Origin: Deinococcus gobiensis I-0
GTDB lineage: Bacteria; Deinococcota; Deinococci; Deinococcales; Deinococcaceae
Direction: 5' to 3'
DNA length: 64,000 nucleotides
NCBI RefSeq assembly: GCF_000252445.1
Contig: NC_017805.1
Span: 368,700-432,699, forward strand
Shown here: piece by piece, positions 11,910 through 20,306 of the stretch
Position numbering within the stretch: the stretch's first letter is position 1
Layout of the letters: each line of letters opens with the position of its first letter
Notes under the pieces: model-generated
The model's database searches: none
What the model was told of the DNA's origin: nothing
What the model saw: only the letters and a program-made list of their open reading frames with translations
Made by a program: the position numbers and the translations under genes

Positions 11910-12448
11910 GCGATCAGCTCCTCTTTCAGGGCGGCGAGCCGGGCGGCGTCGAGGTCGGGAATGCCCACCTGCCGGCCGAGCCACAGGCCGTCGCAGGCCA
12001 GGCGCACCGCGTGGGCGCGTCCCGCAGGCAGGCCGTCGGCCTCGGCGTCACGCAGCACGAAGGCCTGCATCTCCTGCAAGGAGGCGAGCTGCTCGGGCAG
12101 CGCGCCCAGGGGGGCCAGCGCGGCGCTCAGGGCCGGTTCGTCCACGTCGGGCCGGAAACAGACTTCGATATAGGCGCGCAGCCACGCGCCGGGCTGGGGG
12201 CCGCGCTGCGCGGTCTCGGCGCCGTGGACCGCCGCGAGCTCGCGCTGGAAGTCCTCGACCAGCGCGTGGGCCAGCGCCGCCAGCAACCGCTCCTTGGTGG
12301 GGTAGTGGTGCAGCAGTCCGCCCTTGCTGATTCCGGCCTCGCGGGCCACGGCGTCGAGAGAGAGGGTCGCGCCCTGACGCCGCAACACCTGCCGGGCGGC
12401 GGCGAGCAGGGCGGCGCGGGTCAGTTCGGGATGAGCGGAACGGGCCAT
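11894..12448 (-). CDS. TetR/AcrR family transcriptional regulator
   Basis: The 184-aa product has a TetR N-terminal helix-turn-helix (LTRAALLAAARQVLRRQG, LSLDAVAREAGISKGGLLHHYPTKERLLAAL) and a variable ligand-binding C-terminal domain. It is first in an operon with the MFS exporter. A palindrome sits exactly in the spacer of its own promoter, so it most likely represses itself and the exporter. The start at 12448 lies 6 nt after a TAAACT box, which suggests a leaderless mRNA. Confidence 0.92.
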   Translation of the reverse strand: MARSAHPELTRAALLAAARQVLRRQGATLSLDAVAREAGISKGGLLHHYPTKERLLAALAHALVEDFQRELAAVHGAETAQRGPQPGAWLRAYIEVCFRPDVDEPALSAALAPLGALPEQLASLQEMQAFVLRDAEADGLPAGRAHAVRLACDGLWLGRQVGIPDLDAARLAALKEELIAWTRP

Positions 12449-12454
12449 TGCTCC

Positions 12455-12483
12455 AGTTTACCGACCGTCTGGACGGTTTGCAA
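12455..12483 (-). promoter_or_regulatory. Promoter and operator of the tetR-MFS operon
   Basis: On the minus strand a -35 box TTGCAA (12483-12478) and a -10 box TAAACT (12460-12455) are 17 nt apart, and the ATG follows 6 nt later. The spacer contains an inverted repeat, ACCGTC-TG-GACGGT on the plus strand (12464-12477). This is a textbook position for TetR autorepression. Confidence 0.75.
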
Positions 12484-12526
12484 AACGGTCATGGGAGGTG
12501 GAGACAGCAGGCTGACAGAAGGTCCT

Positions 12527-12532
12527 TAATCT
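12527..12532 (+). promoter_or_regulatory. Possible leaderless -10 box (TAATCT)
   Basis: TAATCT ends 7 nt before the ATG at 12540, the spacing expected for leaderless transcripts. No convincing -35 box was found. Confidence 0.45.
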
Positions 12533-12539
12533 GCTCCTC

Positions 12540-13859
12540 ATGTTCAGAGTGCTGCCTGCCCTGCTTGTCCTGAGTGCCGCCCTGCTCGCCGCCTGTGACC
12601 GCACGCCGACCGGCAGCAGCCCCTATCCGGGCGGACCGACGGCCGACGGCAAGGTGAAGCTGCTGGCCGAGGCGAGCCTGCCCGCGACCAGCCTGAGCGC
12701 GATGGGCTACACGGCCGCGCAGCTCGGCCAGGCCCAGGCCAACGGCCTGCGCAGCACCACCCTCCCGGCCATCGGCAGCGGCCTGCTGGCGCTGCCCAGC
12801 GGCGAGTTCGTGGGCATCACCGACCGGGGACCCAACGAGGACCACCTCGACGCCTCGGGCAAGGCCGACGGCAAGATTTTCCCGCTGCCCGACTTCAGCC
12901 CCACGCTGGTGCGCTTCCGGGTCGAGGGCAACGCCATCGTGCCGCAGGCCTACACCAGGCTGACCGGCAGCCAGGGCCAGGGCATCACCGGCCTGACCAA
13001 CCTCTCGGGCGAGGAACTGCCCTTCGCGTCGCAGGCCAGCACCTCGCCGTTGGCCTTCAACCAGAGCGGCATGGATACCGAGGCCATCGCGCGTTTCCCG
13101 GATGGACGCTTCATCACGGTGGAGGAGACCTCCCCCTCGGTCGCCATTCTGAGTGCGTCGGGGCAGGTGCTCGTGCGCTACACCCCGGTCAGCAAGACGC
13201 TGCCGAACGCGGGTTATCCCGTGAAGAACGTCCTGCCCGACGTTTTGACCCAGCGCCGGGTCAACCGGGGTTTCGAGAGCGTGAGCCTGAGCGACGACGG
13301 CAAGTCGGCGTGGGTGACGCTGCAAAGCCCCATGGGCGACGCCAAGGCCGACGCCTACAAGGGCAGCCGCGTGCTGCGCACCCTGAAGCTCGACGTGTCC
13401 GATCCCTTGAACGCCAGGGTCGTGGGCGAATACCTGACGCTGGGCAGCGCCATCTCGGATTACCCGGCGGGCGGCAAGCAGGCCGACCTGAAGGTGAGCG
13501 ACACCACCTGGATTTCGGGCGACAAGCTGCTGCTGCTGGAGCGGGCGGGAGGGCTGGTGCAGCTGTTCGTCGAGGACTTCAGCGGCGCGACCAACGTGCT
13601 GGGCCACGCCGACGAGGGCAAGCTGACCTTCGAGAACACGGCCACGAACCTCGGCGCGCTGGGCATCAAGACGAGCGCCCGTACCCTCGTCTTCAAGTCC
13701 ACCGACGCGGGCATCACCGACGACAAGCTCGAAGGCGTGACCCTGCTGTCGCCCTCGACCGTCGCCCTGTCGAACGACAACGATTTCGGCATCGGGGACA
13801 ACAAGACGGGCGCACCCAGCAAGCTCTGGATCGTGCAGCTCGGCCAGCGCCTGCGCTGA
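12540..13859 (+). CDS. Esterase-like activity of phytase family lipoprotein
   Basis: The 439-aa product begins with a lipoprotein signal (FRVLPALLVLSAALLAAC, Cys near residue 19) and is predicted to be anchored outside the cytoplasmic membrane. The mature part resembles the phytase-like esterase family: LPAIGSGLLALPSGEFVGITDRGPNEDH, MDTEAIARFPDGRFITVEETSPSVAIL, NRGFESVSLSDDGKSAWVTLQSP, and a C-terminal EGVTLLSPSTVALSNDNDFGI. These are propeller-like motifs with acidic residues that could bind metal. The likely role is phosphate or ester scavenging, but the substrate is unknown. It stands alone between the divergent tetR and the convergent met operon. Confidence 0.8.
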   Translation: MFRVLPALLVLSAALLAACDRTPTGSSPYPGGPTADGKVKLLAEASLPATSLSAMGYTAAQLGQAQANGLRSTTLPAIGSGLLALPSGEFVGITDRGPNEDHLDASGKADGKIFPLPDFSPTLVRFRVEGNAIVPQAYTRLTGSQGQGITGLTNLSGEELPFASQASTSPLAFNQSGMDTEAIARFPDGRFITVEETSPSVAILSASGQVLVRYTPVSKTLPNAGYPVKNVLPDVLTQRRVNRGFESVSLSDDGKSAWVTLQSPMGDAKADAYKGSRVLRTLKLDVSDPLNARVVGEYLTLGSAISDYPAGGKQADLKVSDTTWISGDKLLLLERAGGLVQLFVEDFSGATNVLGHADEGKLTFENTATNLGALGIKTSARTLVFKSTDAGITDDKLEGVTLLSPSTVALSNDNDFGIGDNKTGAPSKLWIVQLGQRLR

Positions 13860-13894
13860 GGGGGACCGTACGCAGGTGGCCCGGCACGTTCTCT

Positions 13895-13933
13895 GGCGGG
13901 CGGGCGGTGCGTCGGCCGGCCCGCCTACCCGCC
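13895..13933. terminator. Hairpin between convergent transcripts
   Basis: GGCGGG and GGCGG pair with CCGCC and CCCGCC, with one 2-bp internal mismatch. No T-run follows on either strand. It may act as a bidirectional transcription barrier. Confidence 0.4.
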
Positions 13934-13938
13934 CCGGG

Positions 13939-14712
13939 TCAGAACGCCGGAACGACCGCGCCCGAGTACTTCTTGAGGATGAAGGCCTTGACCTCGGGGC
14001 TCTGCAGGGCCTTGACCAGCTTCAGGTAGTCGGGGTTCTTGAGGGTGGCGGGTTTGGCCGCGAGCAGGTTGGCGTAGGGGCTGCGCTTGTCTTCGAGCAG
14101 CAGCGCGTCCTTGAGGGGGTTCAGGCCCGCGTCCAGCGCGTAGTTGGTGTTGATGACGGCGGCGTCCACGTCGCCCAGGGCGCGCGGCAGCTGGGCGGCT
14201 TCCAGTTCGCGGAAGCGCAGGCGCTTGACGTTGGCCGTGATGTCCAGCACGGTGGCGCTCACGCCGACGCCGGCCTTCAGGCGGATCAGCCCCGCGCGCT
14301 CCAGCAGTTTCAGGGCGCGGCCGCTGTTGCTGGGGTCGTTGGGGATGGCGATGGTCGCGCTCGCCTTGAGATCGCTCAACTTCTGCGCGCGGCGGCTGTA
14401 GACCCCGATGGGCTCGACATGCACCTTGGCGCCGGCCACGATGCCCAGCGGGCGGTCTTTCTGGAACGAGTTCAGGTAGGGCAGATGCTGGAAGAAGTTC
14501 ACGTCAATGCTGCCGTCGGCCAGTGCGAGGTTGGGCTGCACGTAGTCCGAGAATTCCCGGATCACGAGGTTCACGCCCTGCTTGGCGAGGGTCGGCTTGA
14601 CGAATTCGAGAATTTCGGCGTGCGGCACCGGGCTGGCTCCCACACGCAGGGTCCCGGCGGAAGCGGAGGCGGTGAGGGTCAGGGCGGCGATCAGGAACAG
14701 GTGCTTGGTCAT
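13939..14712 (-). CDS. metQ: MetQ/NlpA-type methionine-binding protein (second copy)
   Basis: The 257-aa product has a Sec signal (KHLFLIAALTLTASASA) without a lipobox Cys, followed by the NlpA family fold: LRVGASPVPHAEILEFV, REFSDYVQPNLALADGSIDVNFFQHLPYL, IAIPNDPSNSGRALKLLERAGLIRLK, and VDAAVINTNYALDAGLNP. It would deliver methionine to MetNI. It is last in metN-metI-metQ-metQ and lies 28 nt after the other copy. The two copies are clearly paralogous over their whole length (SDYVQPN, NDPSN, FRELEAAQLPR), so a tandem duplication occurred. Differences in the ligand region may reflect different substrates such as methionine isomers or sulfoxide; this is a guess. Confidence 0.9.
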   Translation of the reverse strand: MTKHLFLIAALTLTASASAGTLRVGASPVPHAEILEFVKPTLAKQGVNLVIREFSDYVQPNLALADGSIDVNFFQHLPYLNSFQKDRPLGIVAGAKVHVEPIGVYSRRAQKLSDLKASATIAIPNDPSNSGRALKLLERAGLIRLKAGVGVSATVLDITANVKRLRFRELEAAQLPRALGDVDAAVINTNYALDAGLNPLKDALLLEDKRSPYANLLAAKPATLKNPDYLKLVKALQSPEVKAFILKKYSGAVVPAF

Positions 14713-14740
14713 GGTAGGAACTCCTGGGAAACGGGCGGAT

Positions 14741-15526
14741 TCAGAATGCCGGAACGATGCTGCCGCCGTACTTCTTGAGCAGCCAGGCCTTCGCCTCGGG
14801 GCTAGTGAGGGCCTGGGCGAGTTTCTGCAGGTCGGGGTTGTTCAGCTTGTCTCTGGTGGTGGCGAGGATATTGACGTAGGCGCTGTTCTTGCCCTCGCGG
14901 AAGATCGCGTCGCGCGTGGGGTTCAGGCCGACTTCCAGCGCGTAGTTGGTGTTGACGATGGCGGCGTCCACATCGGCCAGCGAGCGCGGCAGCTGGGCGG
15001 CCTCCAGCTCGCGGAAGCGCAGGTTCCTGACGTTGCTCACGATGTCGGTGACGTTGGCCCGCGCGCCCACGCCGGCCTTCAGGCGGATCAGGCCCGCGCG
15101 TTCGAGCAGCAGCAGCGCCCGCGCGCCGTTGCTGGGATCGTTGGGGATGGCGACGGTCGCGCCCTTTTTCAGCGCCGTGACCTCGGTGACGCGCTTGCTG
15201 TACAGGCCCAGCGGCGGCAGGTAGACCTTGCGCACGGGCACGATGTTCAGCGGGCGGTTCTGCTGGAAGGCGTCGAGGTACGGCTGGTGCTGGAACAGGT
15301 TGGCGTCGAGGCTGCCCTCACCGAGCGCGACGTTGGGCTGCACGTAGTCCGAGAACTCCCGGACGACCAGGGTCACGCCCTGTTTGGCGAGCGCGGGCCG
15401 GACGAATTCGAGAAGTTCACCGGCCGGGACGGGGGTCGCGCCGACGCGCAGCGTGCCCGCCGAGGCCGAGGCGGTGAGGGTCAACAGCAGGGCGCCGAGA
15501 AAGCGCAGGGAAGACGTCGTGGACAT
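14741..15526 (-). CDS. metQ: MetQ/NlpA-type methionine-binding protein (first copy)
   Basis: The 261-aa product has an N-terminal Sec signal (LRFLGALLLTLTASASA) and the same family features as its neighbour: VGATPVPAGELLEFVRPALAKQG, SDYVQPNVALGEGSLDANLFQHQPYL, VAIPNDPSNGARALLLLERAGLIRLKAGVG and AAIVNTNYALEVGLNP. It lies 40 nt after metI and is read first of the two metQ genes. It is the best candidate for the main partner of the MetNI transporter under SAM-riboswitch control. Confidence 0.92.
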   Translation of the reverse strand: MSTTSSLRFLGALLLTLTASASAGTLRVGATPVPAGELLEFVRPALAKQGVTLVVREFSDYVQPNVALGEGSLDANLFQHQPYLDAFQQNRPLNIVPVRKVYLPPLGLYSKRVTEVTALKKGATVAIPNDPSNGARALLLLERAGLIRLKAGVGARANVTDIVSNVRNLRFRELEAAQLPRSLADVDAAIVNTNYALEVGLNPTRDAIFREGKNSAYVNILATTRDKLNNPDLQKLAQALTSPEAKAWLLKKYGGSIVPAF

Positions 15527-15566
15527 GGAGACTCCTGAGGATCGTGAAACTGAGAGGGCGCCGGGT

Positions 15567-16223
15567 CTAGCGGTGGTCGGCGCGCGTGGCGGCGCGGTCG
15601 CCCACCCACTGCACGCCCTGGACGAGCACCAGAAGGGCGACGACGGTGGCGACCATCACGCCGGTCTCGAAGCGCTGATACCCGTAGCGGATGGCGAGGT
15701 CTCCCAGGCCGCCGCCGCCGATGGCTCCGGCCATCGCGCTGTAGCCGATCAGGCTGATGAGCATGACGGTGAAGCCGTGGATCAGGGCCGGGCGCGCCTC
15801 GGGCAGCAGCACCTTGAAGACCGTCTGGGCGGTGGTCGCGCCCACCACGCGCGCGGCCTCGATCACGCCGCCGGGCACGTCGCGCAGCGCGCCGTCGACG
15901 AGCCGCGCCACGAAGGGAATCGCCGCGATGGTCAGGGGCACGGTGGCGGCCACCGAGCCGATGCTGGTCCCGGTGATCAGGCGCGTCAGGGGAATGAGCA
16001 GCACGAGCAGGATGATGAAGGGCAGGCTGCGCCCCACGTTGACCAGCACGTCGAGCACGCGGTACGTGGCCGCCTGGGGCCGCAGGCCGCCGGGGCGCGT
16101 GAGGGTCAGGACCGTGCCCAGCGCCGTGCCGACGACCTGCGCGATGAGCGCCGAGGGCAGCACCATGCCCAGCGTTTCCAGGGTGGCCTGCCACAGCAGC
16201 GGCCACATCGCCTCCCAGGTCAT
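15567..16223 (-). CDS. metI: Methionine ABC transporter permease MetI
   Basis: The 218-aa membrane protein has about five helices and the MetI-type binding-protein-dependent transport fold. The region GALRDVPGGVIEAARVVGATTAQTVFKVLLPEA near residue 140 is the EAA loop that contacts MetN. ATG 16223 overlaps the metN stop (ATGA). An in-frame upstream start at 16277 would lie inside metN and adds only Gly/Ala/Arg residues. Confidence 0.94.
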   Translation of the reverse strand: MTWEAMWPLLWQATLETLGMVLPSALIAQVVGTALGTVLTLTRPGGLRPQAATYRVLDVLVNVGRSLPFIILLVLLIPLTRLITGTSIGSVAATVPLTIAAIPFVARLVDGALRDVPGGVIEAARVVGATTAQTVFKVLLPEARPALIHGFTVMLISLIGYSAMAGAIGGGGLGDLAIRYGYQRFETGVMVATVVALLVLVQGVQWVGDRAATRADHR

Positions 16224-17143
16224 GCGCCCACCCCATGCAGGGCCGGCTGCGGCGCGGCTTCCCGCACGGCCAGCCACACGTCCACGCCCTGCGGGTGGGT
16301 CTCGGCGCGCACGATCCGCGCGCCCTGCCGGGCCAGATCGGCCAGCGCCGCGCCGTCCAGGGCGCTCAGGGTCAGGTGCCGCAGCGTCTCGCCGCCGCGC
16401 AGGGCGTCGTCCGGCCGGTGGGCGTCGAGCAGGGCGCGGGTCACGGCGTGCTGCGGGCGGCGCAGGACCTCGCCCGTCTCGCCCGACTCGACCAGGTGGC
16501 CCCCGTCGAGCACGGCCACGTGGGTCGTCACCGCGCGGATCACTTCCAGCTGGTGGGTCACGAGGACGAGCGTGAGGTCGCGCTCCTGCTGAATCCGGCG
16601 CAGCAGGTCCAGAATCCCGGCGCTCGTCTCGGGGTCCAGGGCGCTGGTCGCCTCGTCGGCCAGCAGCAGCGCCGGCTCCGTGACCAGCGCGCGGGCGATG
16701 CCGACCCGCTGTTTTTGCCCGCCCGAGAGCTGGGCCGGATACCGTTCCCCCAGGCCGCCCAGGCCCACGAGGTCCAGCAGCTCGCGCGCCCGGCGTTCGC
16801 GCAGGGGCCGGGGCGCGCCGCGCAGTTCCAGCGGCAGCGTGACGTTGCCCAGCACCGTGCGCTGCGCGAGCAGGTTGAAATGCTGGAACACCAGGCCCGT
16901 GCGTTCCTGCAGGCGGCGGCGGGTCGCGGGCGTGAGCTGCTCGCCCTGGAGGCGCAGCTCGCCGCTGTCGGGCGTTTCCAGGCCGCTGATCAGCCGGACG
17001 AGCGTGCTTTTGCCCGCGCCGCTGCGCCCGATGATGCCGGTGCGGCTGCCGCGCGGCACCTGGAGAGAGAGGTCGTGCAGGGCGGCCTGGGCCTGCCCCG
17101 CGTAGCGTTTGCCGACGTGGCTGAATTCCAGCGCGGTAGACAT
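16220..17143 (-). CDS. metN: Methionine ABC transporter ATP-binding protein MetN
   Basis: The 307-aa ATPase shows Walker [10 protein letters not shown] near residue 38, Q-loop VFQHFNLL, signature [15 protein letters not shown] and Walker [13 protein letters not shown]. The C-terminal 70 residues resemble the NIL regulatory domain ([38 protein letters not shown]), which in known MetN senses methionine. The start at ATG 17143 is chosen because the longer frame to 17305 runs back into the riboswitch/terminator leader. It is the first gene of the metNIQQ operon. Confidence 0.95.
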   Translation of the reverse strand: MSTALEFSHVGKRYAGQAQAALHDLSLQVPRGSRTGIIGRSGAGKSTLVRLISGLETPDSGELRLQGEQLTPATRRRLQERTGLVFQHFNLLAQRTVLGNVTLPLELRGAPRPLRERRARELLDLVGLGGLGERYPAQLSGGQKQRVGIARALVTEPALLLADEATSALDPETSAGILDLLRRIQQERDLTLVLVTHQLEVIRAVTTHVAVLDGGHLVESGETGEVLRRPQHAVTRALLDAHRPDDALRGGETLRHLTLSALDGAALADLARQGARIVRAETHPQGVDVWLAVREAAPQPALHGVGA

Positions 17144-17187
17144 GAGACGTGTGCTCCGGACGGTCGAAGTCGGAGGATCACCGCACG

Positions 17188-17232
17188 AAAAAGGCGGTCC
17201 CCTTCCTGGGCGAAGTGCGTCGGGAAGGGGAC
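17188..17232 (-). terminator. Riboswitch-controlled intrinsic terminator before metN
   Basis: On the minus strand GTCCCCTTCC (17232-17223) pairs perfectly with GGAAGGGGAC (17206-17197), followed by CGCC and TTTTT (17192-17188). It lies between the SAM riboswitch and the metN start codon, so it is the likely expression switch. Confidence 0.85.
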
Positions 17233-17299
17233 GGGCGAGGCGCGCGTCTGTTGGAACCTGCGAGGAGGAACACCCTTCCTTTACCCGATCTGCGGCCCT

Positions 17300-17407
17300 G
17301 GTCATCGTTGAGACCGCAGGTCTGGACAGTGAGCACCCGCCGTGATGAGGGCTGGTTGCTGCGGCGGTCCACGGGGTCCAGGCCCCTCGCGCCGACTCTG
17401 GATAAAG
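17300..17407 (-). promoter_or_regulatory. SAM-I-type riboswitch (S-box) upstream of metNIQQ
   Basis: Reading the minus strand, the conserved S-box landmarks appear in order: TTATCC-AGAG at the 5' strand of P1, GGCG...GGGG...CCCC...CGCC forming P2, GCAACC pairing with GGTGC around P3, AGACC-TGC-GGTCT as P4, and GATGA closing P1. In known SAM-I riboswitches SAM binding favours the terminator form. Here a strong terminator lies 70 nt downstream, so high SAM should switch off methionine import. Confidence 0.8.
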
Positions 17408-17433
17408 GCGACCCCGTCGTGGGGTCAGGGGGC

Positions 17434-17462
17434 AAGGTAGGTCAGTTGAGCGGACTTGTCAA
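17434..17462 (-). promoter_or_regulatory. Promoter of the metNIQQ operon
   Basis: TTGACA (17462-17457, minus strand) and TACCTT (17439-17434) are separated by exactly 17 nt. The promoter lies about 25 nt upstream of the riboswitch and 30 nt after the end of the GNAT gene. Confidence 0.8.
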
Positions 17463-17493
17463 CATTCTGGGCTAGAGAAGCTGCCGGACGATC

Positions 17494-17979
17494 TCAGCCC
17501 GGCGCCTGCCCTGGTGCGGACCAGTGCAGGGTCAGGCGGACCTCGTCCTCGGCGGCCGGACCGAACCCGTGACGCCGGTATAGCCGGAGTGCGGGATTGT
17601 CTCTGGCGACCTGAAGCCGCACGCCCCGCCCCGCCGCCTGGGCGCGGTCCTGCACGGTCCGGATGGCTGCGCCGCCCAGGCCCTGTCCGCGCCAGTCCGG
17701 CAGGAGACTGATATCGACGAGGACGAGGTCGTCGCCCTGCTCCGCAGTCAGGAGCTGCCCGGCCGCCGTCTCACCCGCCACGACGATTTCCTGACGGGCC
17801 TGCGGATAGTTCGCGGCGTAACCCCGCTGCTGCGCCCGGTACTGCAAGTCCAGCAGCGTGGCCCTCACCGCTTCCGGCAACAGCCCGAGGTCCGGCCGGG
17901 TGGAGGCGTAGAGCGCCCGCAGGAACGCCGCGTCCTCCGGCTCCGCGCCGCGCAGGACCCAGGGCCGGGGATCAGCCAT
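17494..17979 (-). CDS. GNAT family N-acetyltransferase
   Basis: The 161-aa product has the GNAT fold: the acetyl-CoA pyrophosphate loop DWRGQGLGGAAI near residue 95 and the C-terminal ALRLYRRHGFGP near 130. Its target is unknown. It is the last gene of a minus-strand cluster with three tail-collar proteins and overlaps the preceding binding-protein gene by 8 nt, so it is translated with it. GNAT enzymes next to Mdp-type collar proteins are, to my knowledge, a recurring arrangement, which hints at acetylation of a collar protein or of a cell-surface target. Confidence 0.85.
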   Translation of the reverse strand: MADPRPWVLRGAEPEDAAFLRALYASTRPDLGLLPEAVRATLLDLQYRAQQRGYAANYPQARQEIVVAGETAAGQLLTAEQGDDLVLVDISLLPDWRGQGLGGAAIRTVQDRAQAAGRGVRLQVARDNPALRLYRRHGFGPAAEDEVRLTLHWSAPGQAPG

Positions 17980-19141
17980 GCAGGAAGGTGGTCAGCCAGC
18001 CGCTGCGGGCCGCCTGCGTCTGCGCCACCACGCCGGGGTGGGTGGGTGCGGGCCGGTGCGGGTCCAGGGCCGCTCCCTGCCCGCCGCTGTGGAACAGTCC
18101 CGCGATCAGGTGGCCCTGCGCGTCGGGGGTCACCGGTCCCCGTGCTCCCGTGAACGTCTGGGCCGACATCGCGGCGAGGAGGGCCAGGGGAAGGCGCGGC
18201 GTGCCCGCTTCCAGCGCCCGGCTGAGCCAGGTGCCCGTATCGAAGCCCAGGGCGAAAAGGGCCTGGTTCCGTGGGGGCTGCCCGGCGGCCACGCTGAGCT
18301 GCCGAGGCGCGCCCAGGGCCCCCAGCACCCCCGGCGGCGTTCCGTTCCCTAGACCCAGGCCGCCGCTGCTGACCTCCAGTCCTGCCCGGCGGCACGCCGA
18401 GAGCAGGGCGGGCGCGCCCTCGCTGGCCAGGACATGCACGGCCTGAACGTCCTGCGCCCGCAGGGAGGCGACGACGCGCTGGGCCTCGGCGGGGCTGTCG
18501 GGCGCGTCCAGAAGTGTGGTGCCCCTGACCTGTCCTCCGGCACTCTGAAGCCCGGCCGTGAAGGCGTAGGGCAGGTCGTACCCGCTGTCGAGCAGCGAGA
18601 AGAGCAGGTGGACGCTCTTGCGGCCGCTGCGGCCCAGGTGGGCGCCGAGGGCCCACTCGGCTTCCCAGGCATGCAGCGAGGTCGTGAGGGTCAGGGGGTG
18701 GCGGTGAAGCGGGCGCGCCATCAGGACCCCGACCTCGGCGTTCAGGTGCAGCACGTTGCGCCCGGTCAGGACCGGCGTGAGCTGCTCGCTCAGGCCGTCG
18801 CCCAGCGACACCAGCACCTGCGGGGCACCCTCCAGCGCCTGTCGGGCGGCCGCCTGGGCCTGCCGCGGCATCGGGCCGGTGGAATGGAGCTCCAGGGCCA
18901 CGCCGGGAGCCACGCATCCCTGCCGGAAGCCCTGCTCGAAGGCCTGCGCGAAGTGCGGACATCCGCTGCGGCTGGGCAGCAGGAGGGCGGCCCGCAGGGG
19001 AGCAGCGGGCGTGGGGGCCGCGAGGGCAGACCCGCCCCCAGCGAGAGCGGCCGGTCCCAGGACGGCCAGGGTCTTGAGGAGTCCCCGCCGGGTGGCCTGT
19101 GGAAGAGTGGAAGCGGCTGAAGGATCGGGGAGGTCTGACAT
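17972..19141 (-). CDS. Tat-exported periplasmic binding protein-like protein
   Basis: The 389-aa product starts with a twin-arginine signal (TRRGLLKTLAVLGPAALAGGGSALAA, residues about 18-43). The mature part looks like a type 1 periplasmic binding protein or LivK-like ABC substrate-binding protein: LRAALLLPSRSGCPHFAQAFEQGFRQG, PQVLVSLGDGLSEQLTPVL, HAWEAEWALGAHLGRSGRKSVHLLFSLLDSGYDLPYAF and AFTAGLQSAGGQVRG. No permease or ATPase genes adjoin it, so it may act as a sensor or surface protein and not in transport. It lies 40 nt after the last collar gene and overlaps the GNAT gene. Confidence 0.7.
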   Translation of the reverse strand: MSDLPDPSAASTLPQATRRGLLKTLAVLGPAALAGGGSALAAPTPAAPLRAALLLPSRSGCPHFAQAFEQGFRQGCVAPGVALELHSTGPMPRQAQAAARQALEGAPQVLVSLGDGLSEQLTPVLTGRNVLHLNAEVGVLMARPLHRHPLTLTTSLHAWEAEWALGAHLGRSGRKSVHLLFSLLDSGYDLPYAFTAGLQSAGGQVRGTTLLDAPDSPAEAQRVVASLRAQDVQAVHVLASEGAPALLSACRRAGLEVSSGGLGLGNGTPPGVLGALGAPRQLSVAAGQPPRNQALFALGFDTGTWLSRALEAGTPRLPLALLAAMSAQTFTGARGPVTPDAQGHLIAGLFHSGGQGAALDPHRPAPTHPGVVAQTQAARSGWLTTFLHG

Positions 19142-19181
19142 TCAGGGGTCCTTGGAGGGGCGGAGCTGGAGGAGCGGCGGG

Positions 19182-19697
19182 TTATGAGCGCTGAGGGAAG
19201 ATGCCCTGCGTCGCGATGATGAAGTTGATGACCTGATAGGGGGGCAAATTATTATGGGCCTGTGTCCCCCCCGCAGGGTCAATGGCCCCCGGAGCCATCG
19301 AACTCGTGGGCTGGGCCGTTCCGTAGGCCGCACCTTCGCTGCTGCGGGCCAGCACCTTGCCGGTCGGGGTGGTGCTTTCGCCCAGATCGGAGGCGGCCTT
19401 GACGGCATGCGTATGGCCTGCCATCTGCGTCTGACTCAGGGTGACCGAGGGGACGCCGCCCGTACTGCCCAGAGGATAGTTGGAAAGACCGGGTCCCTGT
19501 CCCTGCTGGACGGGTGTGCGGCCCCGGAGATCCGGCAAGCCGAACGTGGTTCTCCCATCGCCGCCGTAAGCCAAACCAAGCAACGAGAAGAGCGCTGGAT
19601 TACTCCGAATATTAAGGAGACTGCCGTCACAGAAAGCCCATCCAAGCGGGGCATAATTTCCTGCGAATATCCGAATTTCACCGAGAAAGGGGTCCAC
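19182..19697 (-). CDS. Phage tail collar (microcystin-dependent protein-like), copy 1
   Basis: The 171-aa product has the collar domain features: FLGEIRIFAGNYAPLGWAFCDG at the N-terminus, ALFSLLGLAYGGDGRTTFGLPDLRGRTPVQQG, then QMAGHTHAVKAAS and a C-terminal NLPPYQVINFIIATQGIFP. The same architecture recurs in the two neighbours. Such stand-alone collar proteins occur in many bacteria outside prophages. No other phage structural gene is nearby, so this is not a prophage tail. It lies 92 nt after copy 2. Confidence 0.9.
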   Translation of the reverse strand: MDPFLGEIRIFAGNYAPLGWAFCDGSLLNIRSNPALFSLLGLAYGGDGRTTFGLPDLRGRTPVQQGQGPGLSNYPLGSTGGVPSVTLSQTQMAGHTHAVKAASDLGESTTPTGKVLARSSEGAAYGTAQPTSSMAPGAIDPAGGTQAHNNLPPYQVINFIIATQGIFPQRS

Positions 19698-19789
19698 AGT
19701 CAGCTCCTTTTTACTGAATTGGCTCTATCAAGAGTGAGGAGGGCACTCAGATGGCGCTCTCTGAAGTGCGTCTCCTCCATCTGACGTTT

Positions 19790-20305
19790 TTAGCTCTGGC
19801 TCGGATAAATGCCGTACAGCGAGATGATGAAATTCACGGCGAGGTAGGGCGACCGGTTTTCATGCGGCTGTCCCCCACCCGCCATCCCCAGGGCTTGACC
19901 CGCCAGGGACACGCCCGGGTTATCGTCCAGATACAGGGACGCGGGCGTGGTCTGCGCCAGCGTCGCACCCGTAGGGTTGGCGGTCGTGGCCGCCGACGCA
20001 GTGGCCTTGAGCGCATGCGTATGAGAGGGCATCTGTGACAGCAGGAGGGGGACACTCTCGCTCCCGGCAGCCTGTCCCAGAGGCGTGCTGACACCGGCCA
20101 GGCTTCCCTGATGGACGGGCCACCGGCCCCGGAGGTCCGGCACCTTGAAGGTGGTCTGCCCGTCTCCCCCATAGGTCGTTCCTATGAGCTGAAAGAGCAC
20201 TCCATATTCACTGATGGACAGCGAACTGCCATTACACAGCTGCCAACCTTCCGGCGCGAAGTTGCCGCCGAACATCCGAATCTCACCGATGTAGGGATCG
20301 CTCAT
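19790..20305 (-). CDS. Phage tail collar (microcystin-dependent protein-like), copy 2
   Basis: The 171-aa product begins SDPYIGEIRMFGGNFAPEGWQLCNGS and repeats the collar pattern (YGGDGQTTFKVPDLRGRWPVHQG, MPSHTHALKA, NRSPYLAVNFIISLYGIYP). The start at 20305 is used because the collar motif begins there and the upstream neighbour ends at 20307; the longer open frame to 20515 is a shadow of copy 3. It diverges more from copies 1 and 3 in the central insert (SAATTANPTGATLAQTTPASLYLDD). Confidence 0.9.
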   Translation of the reverse strand: MSDPYIGEIRMFGGNFAPEGWQLCNGSSLSISEYGVLFQLIGTTYGGDGQTTFKVPDLRGRWPVHQGSLAGVSTPLGQAAGSESVPLLLSQMPSHTHALKATASAATTANPTGATLAQTTPASLYLDDNPGVSLAGQALGMAGGGQPHENRSPYLAVNFIISLYGIYPSQS

Positions 20306-20306
20306 T

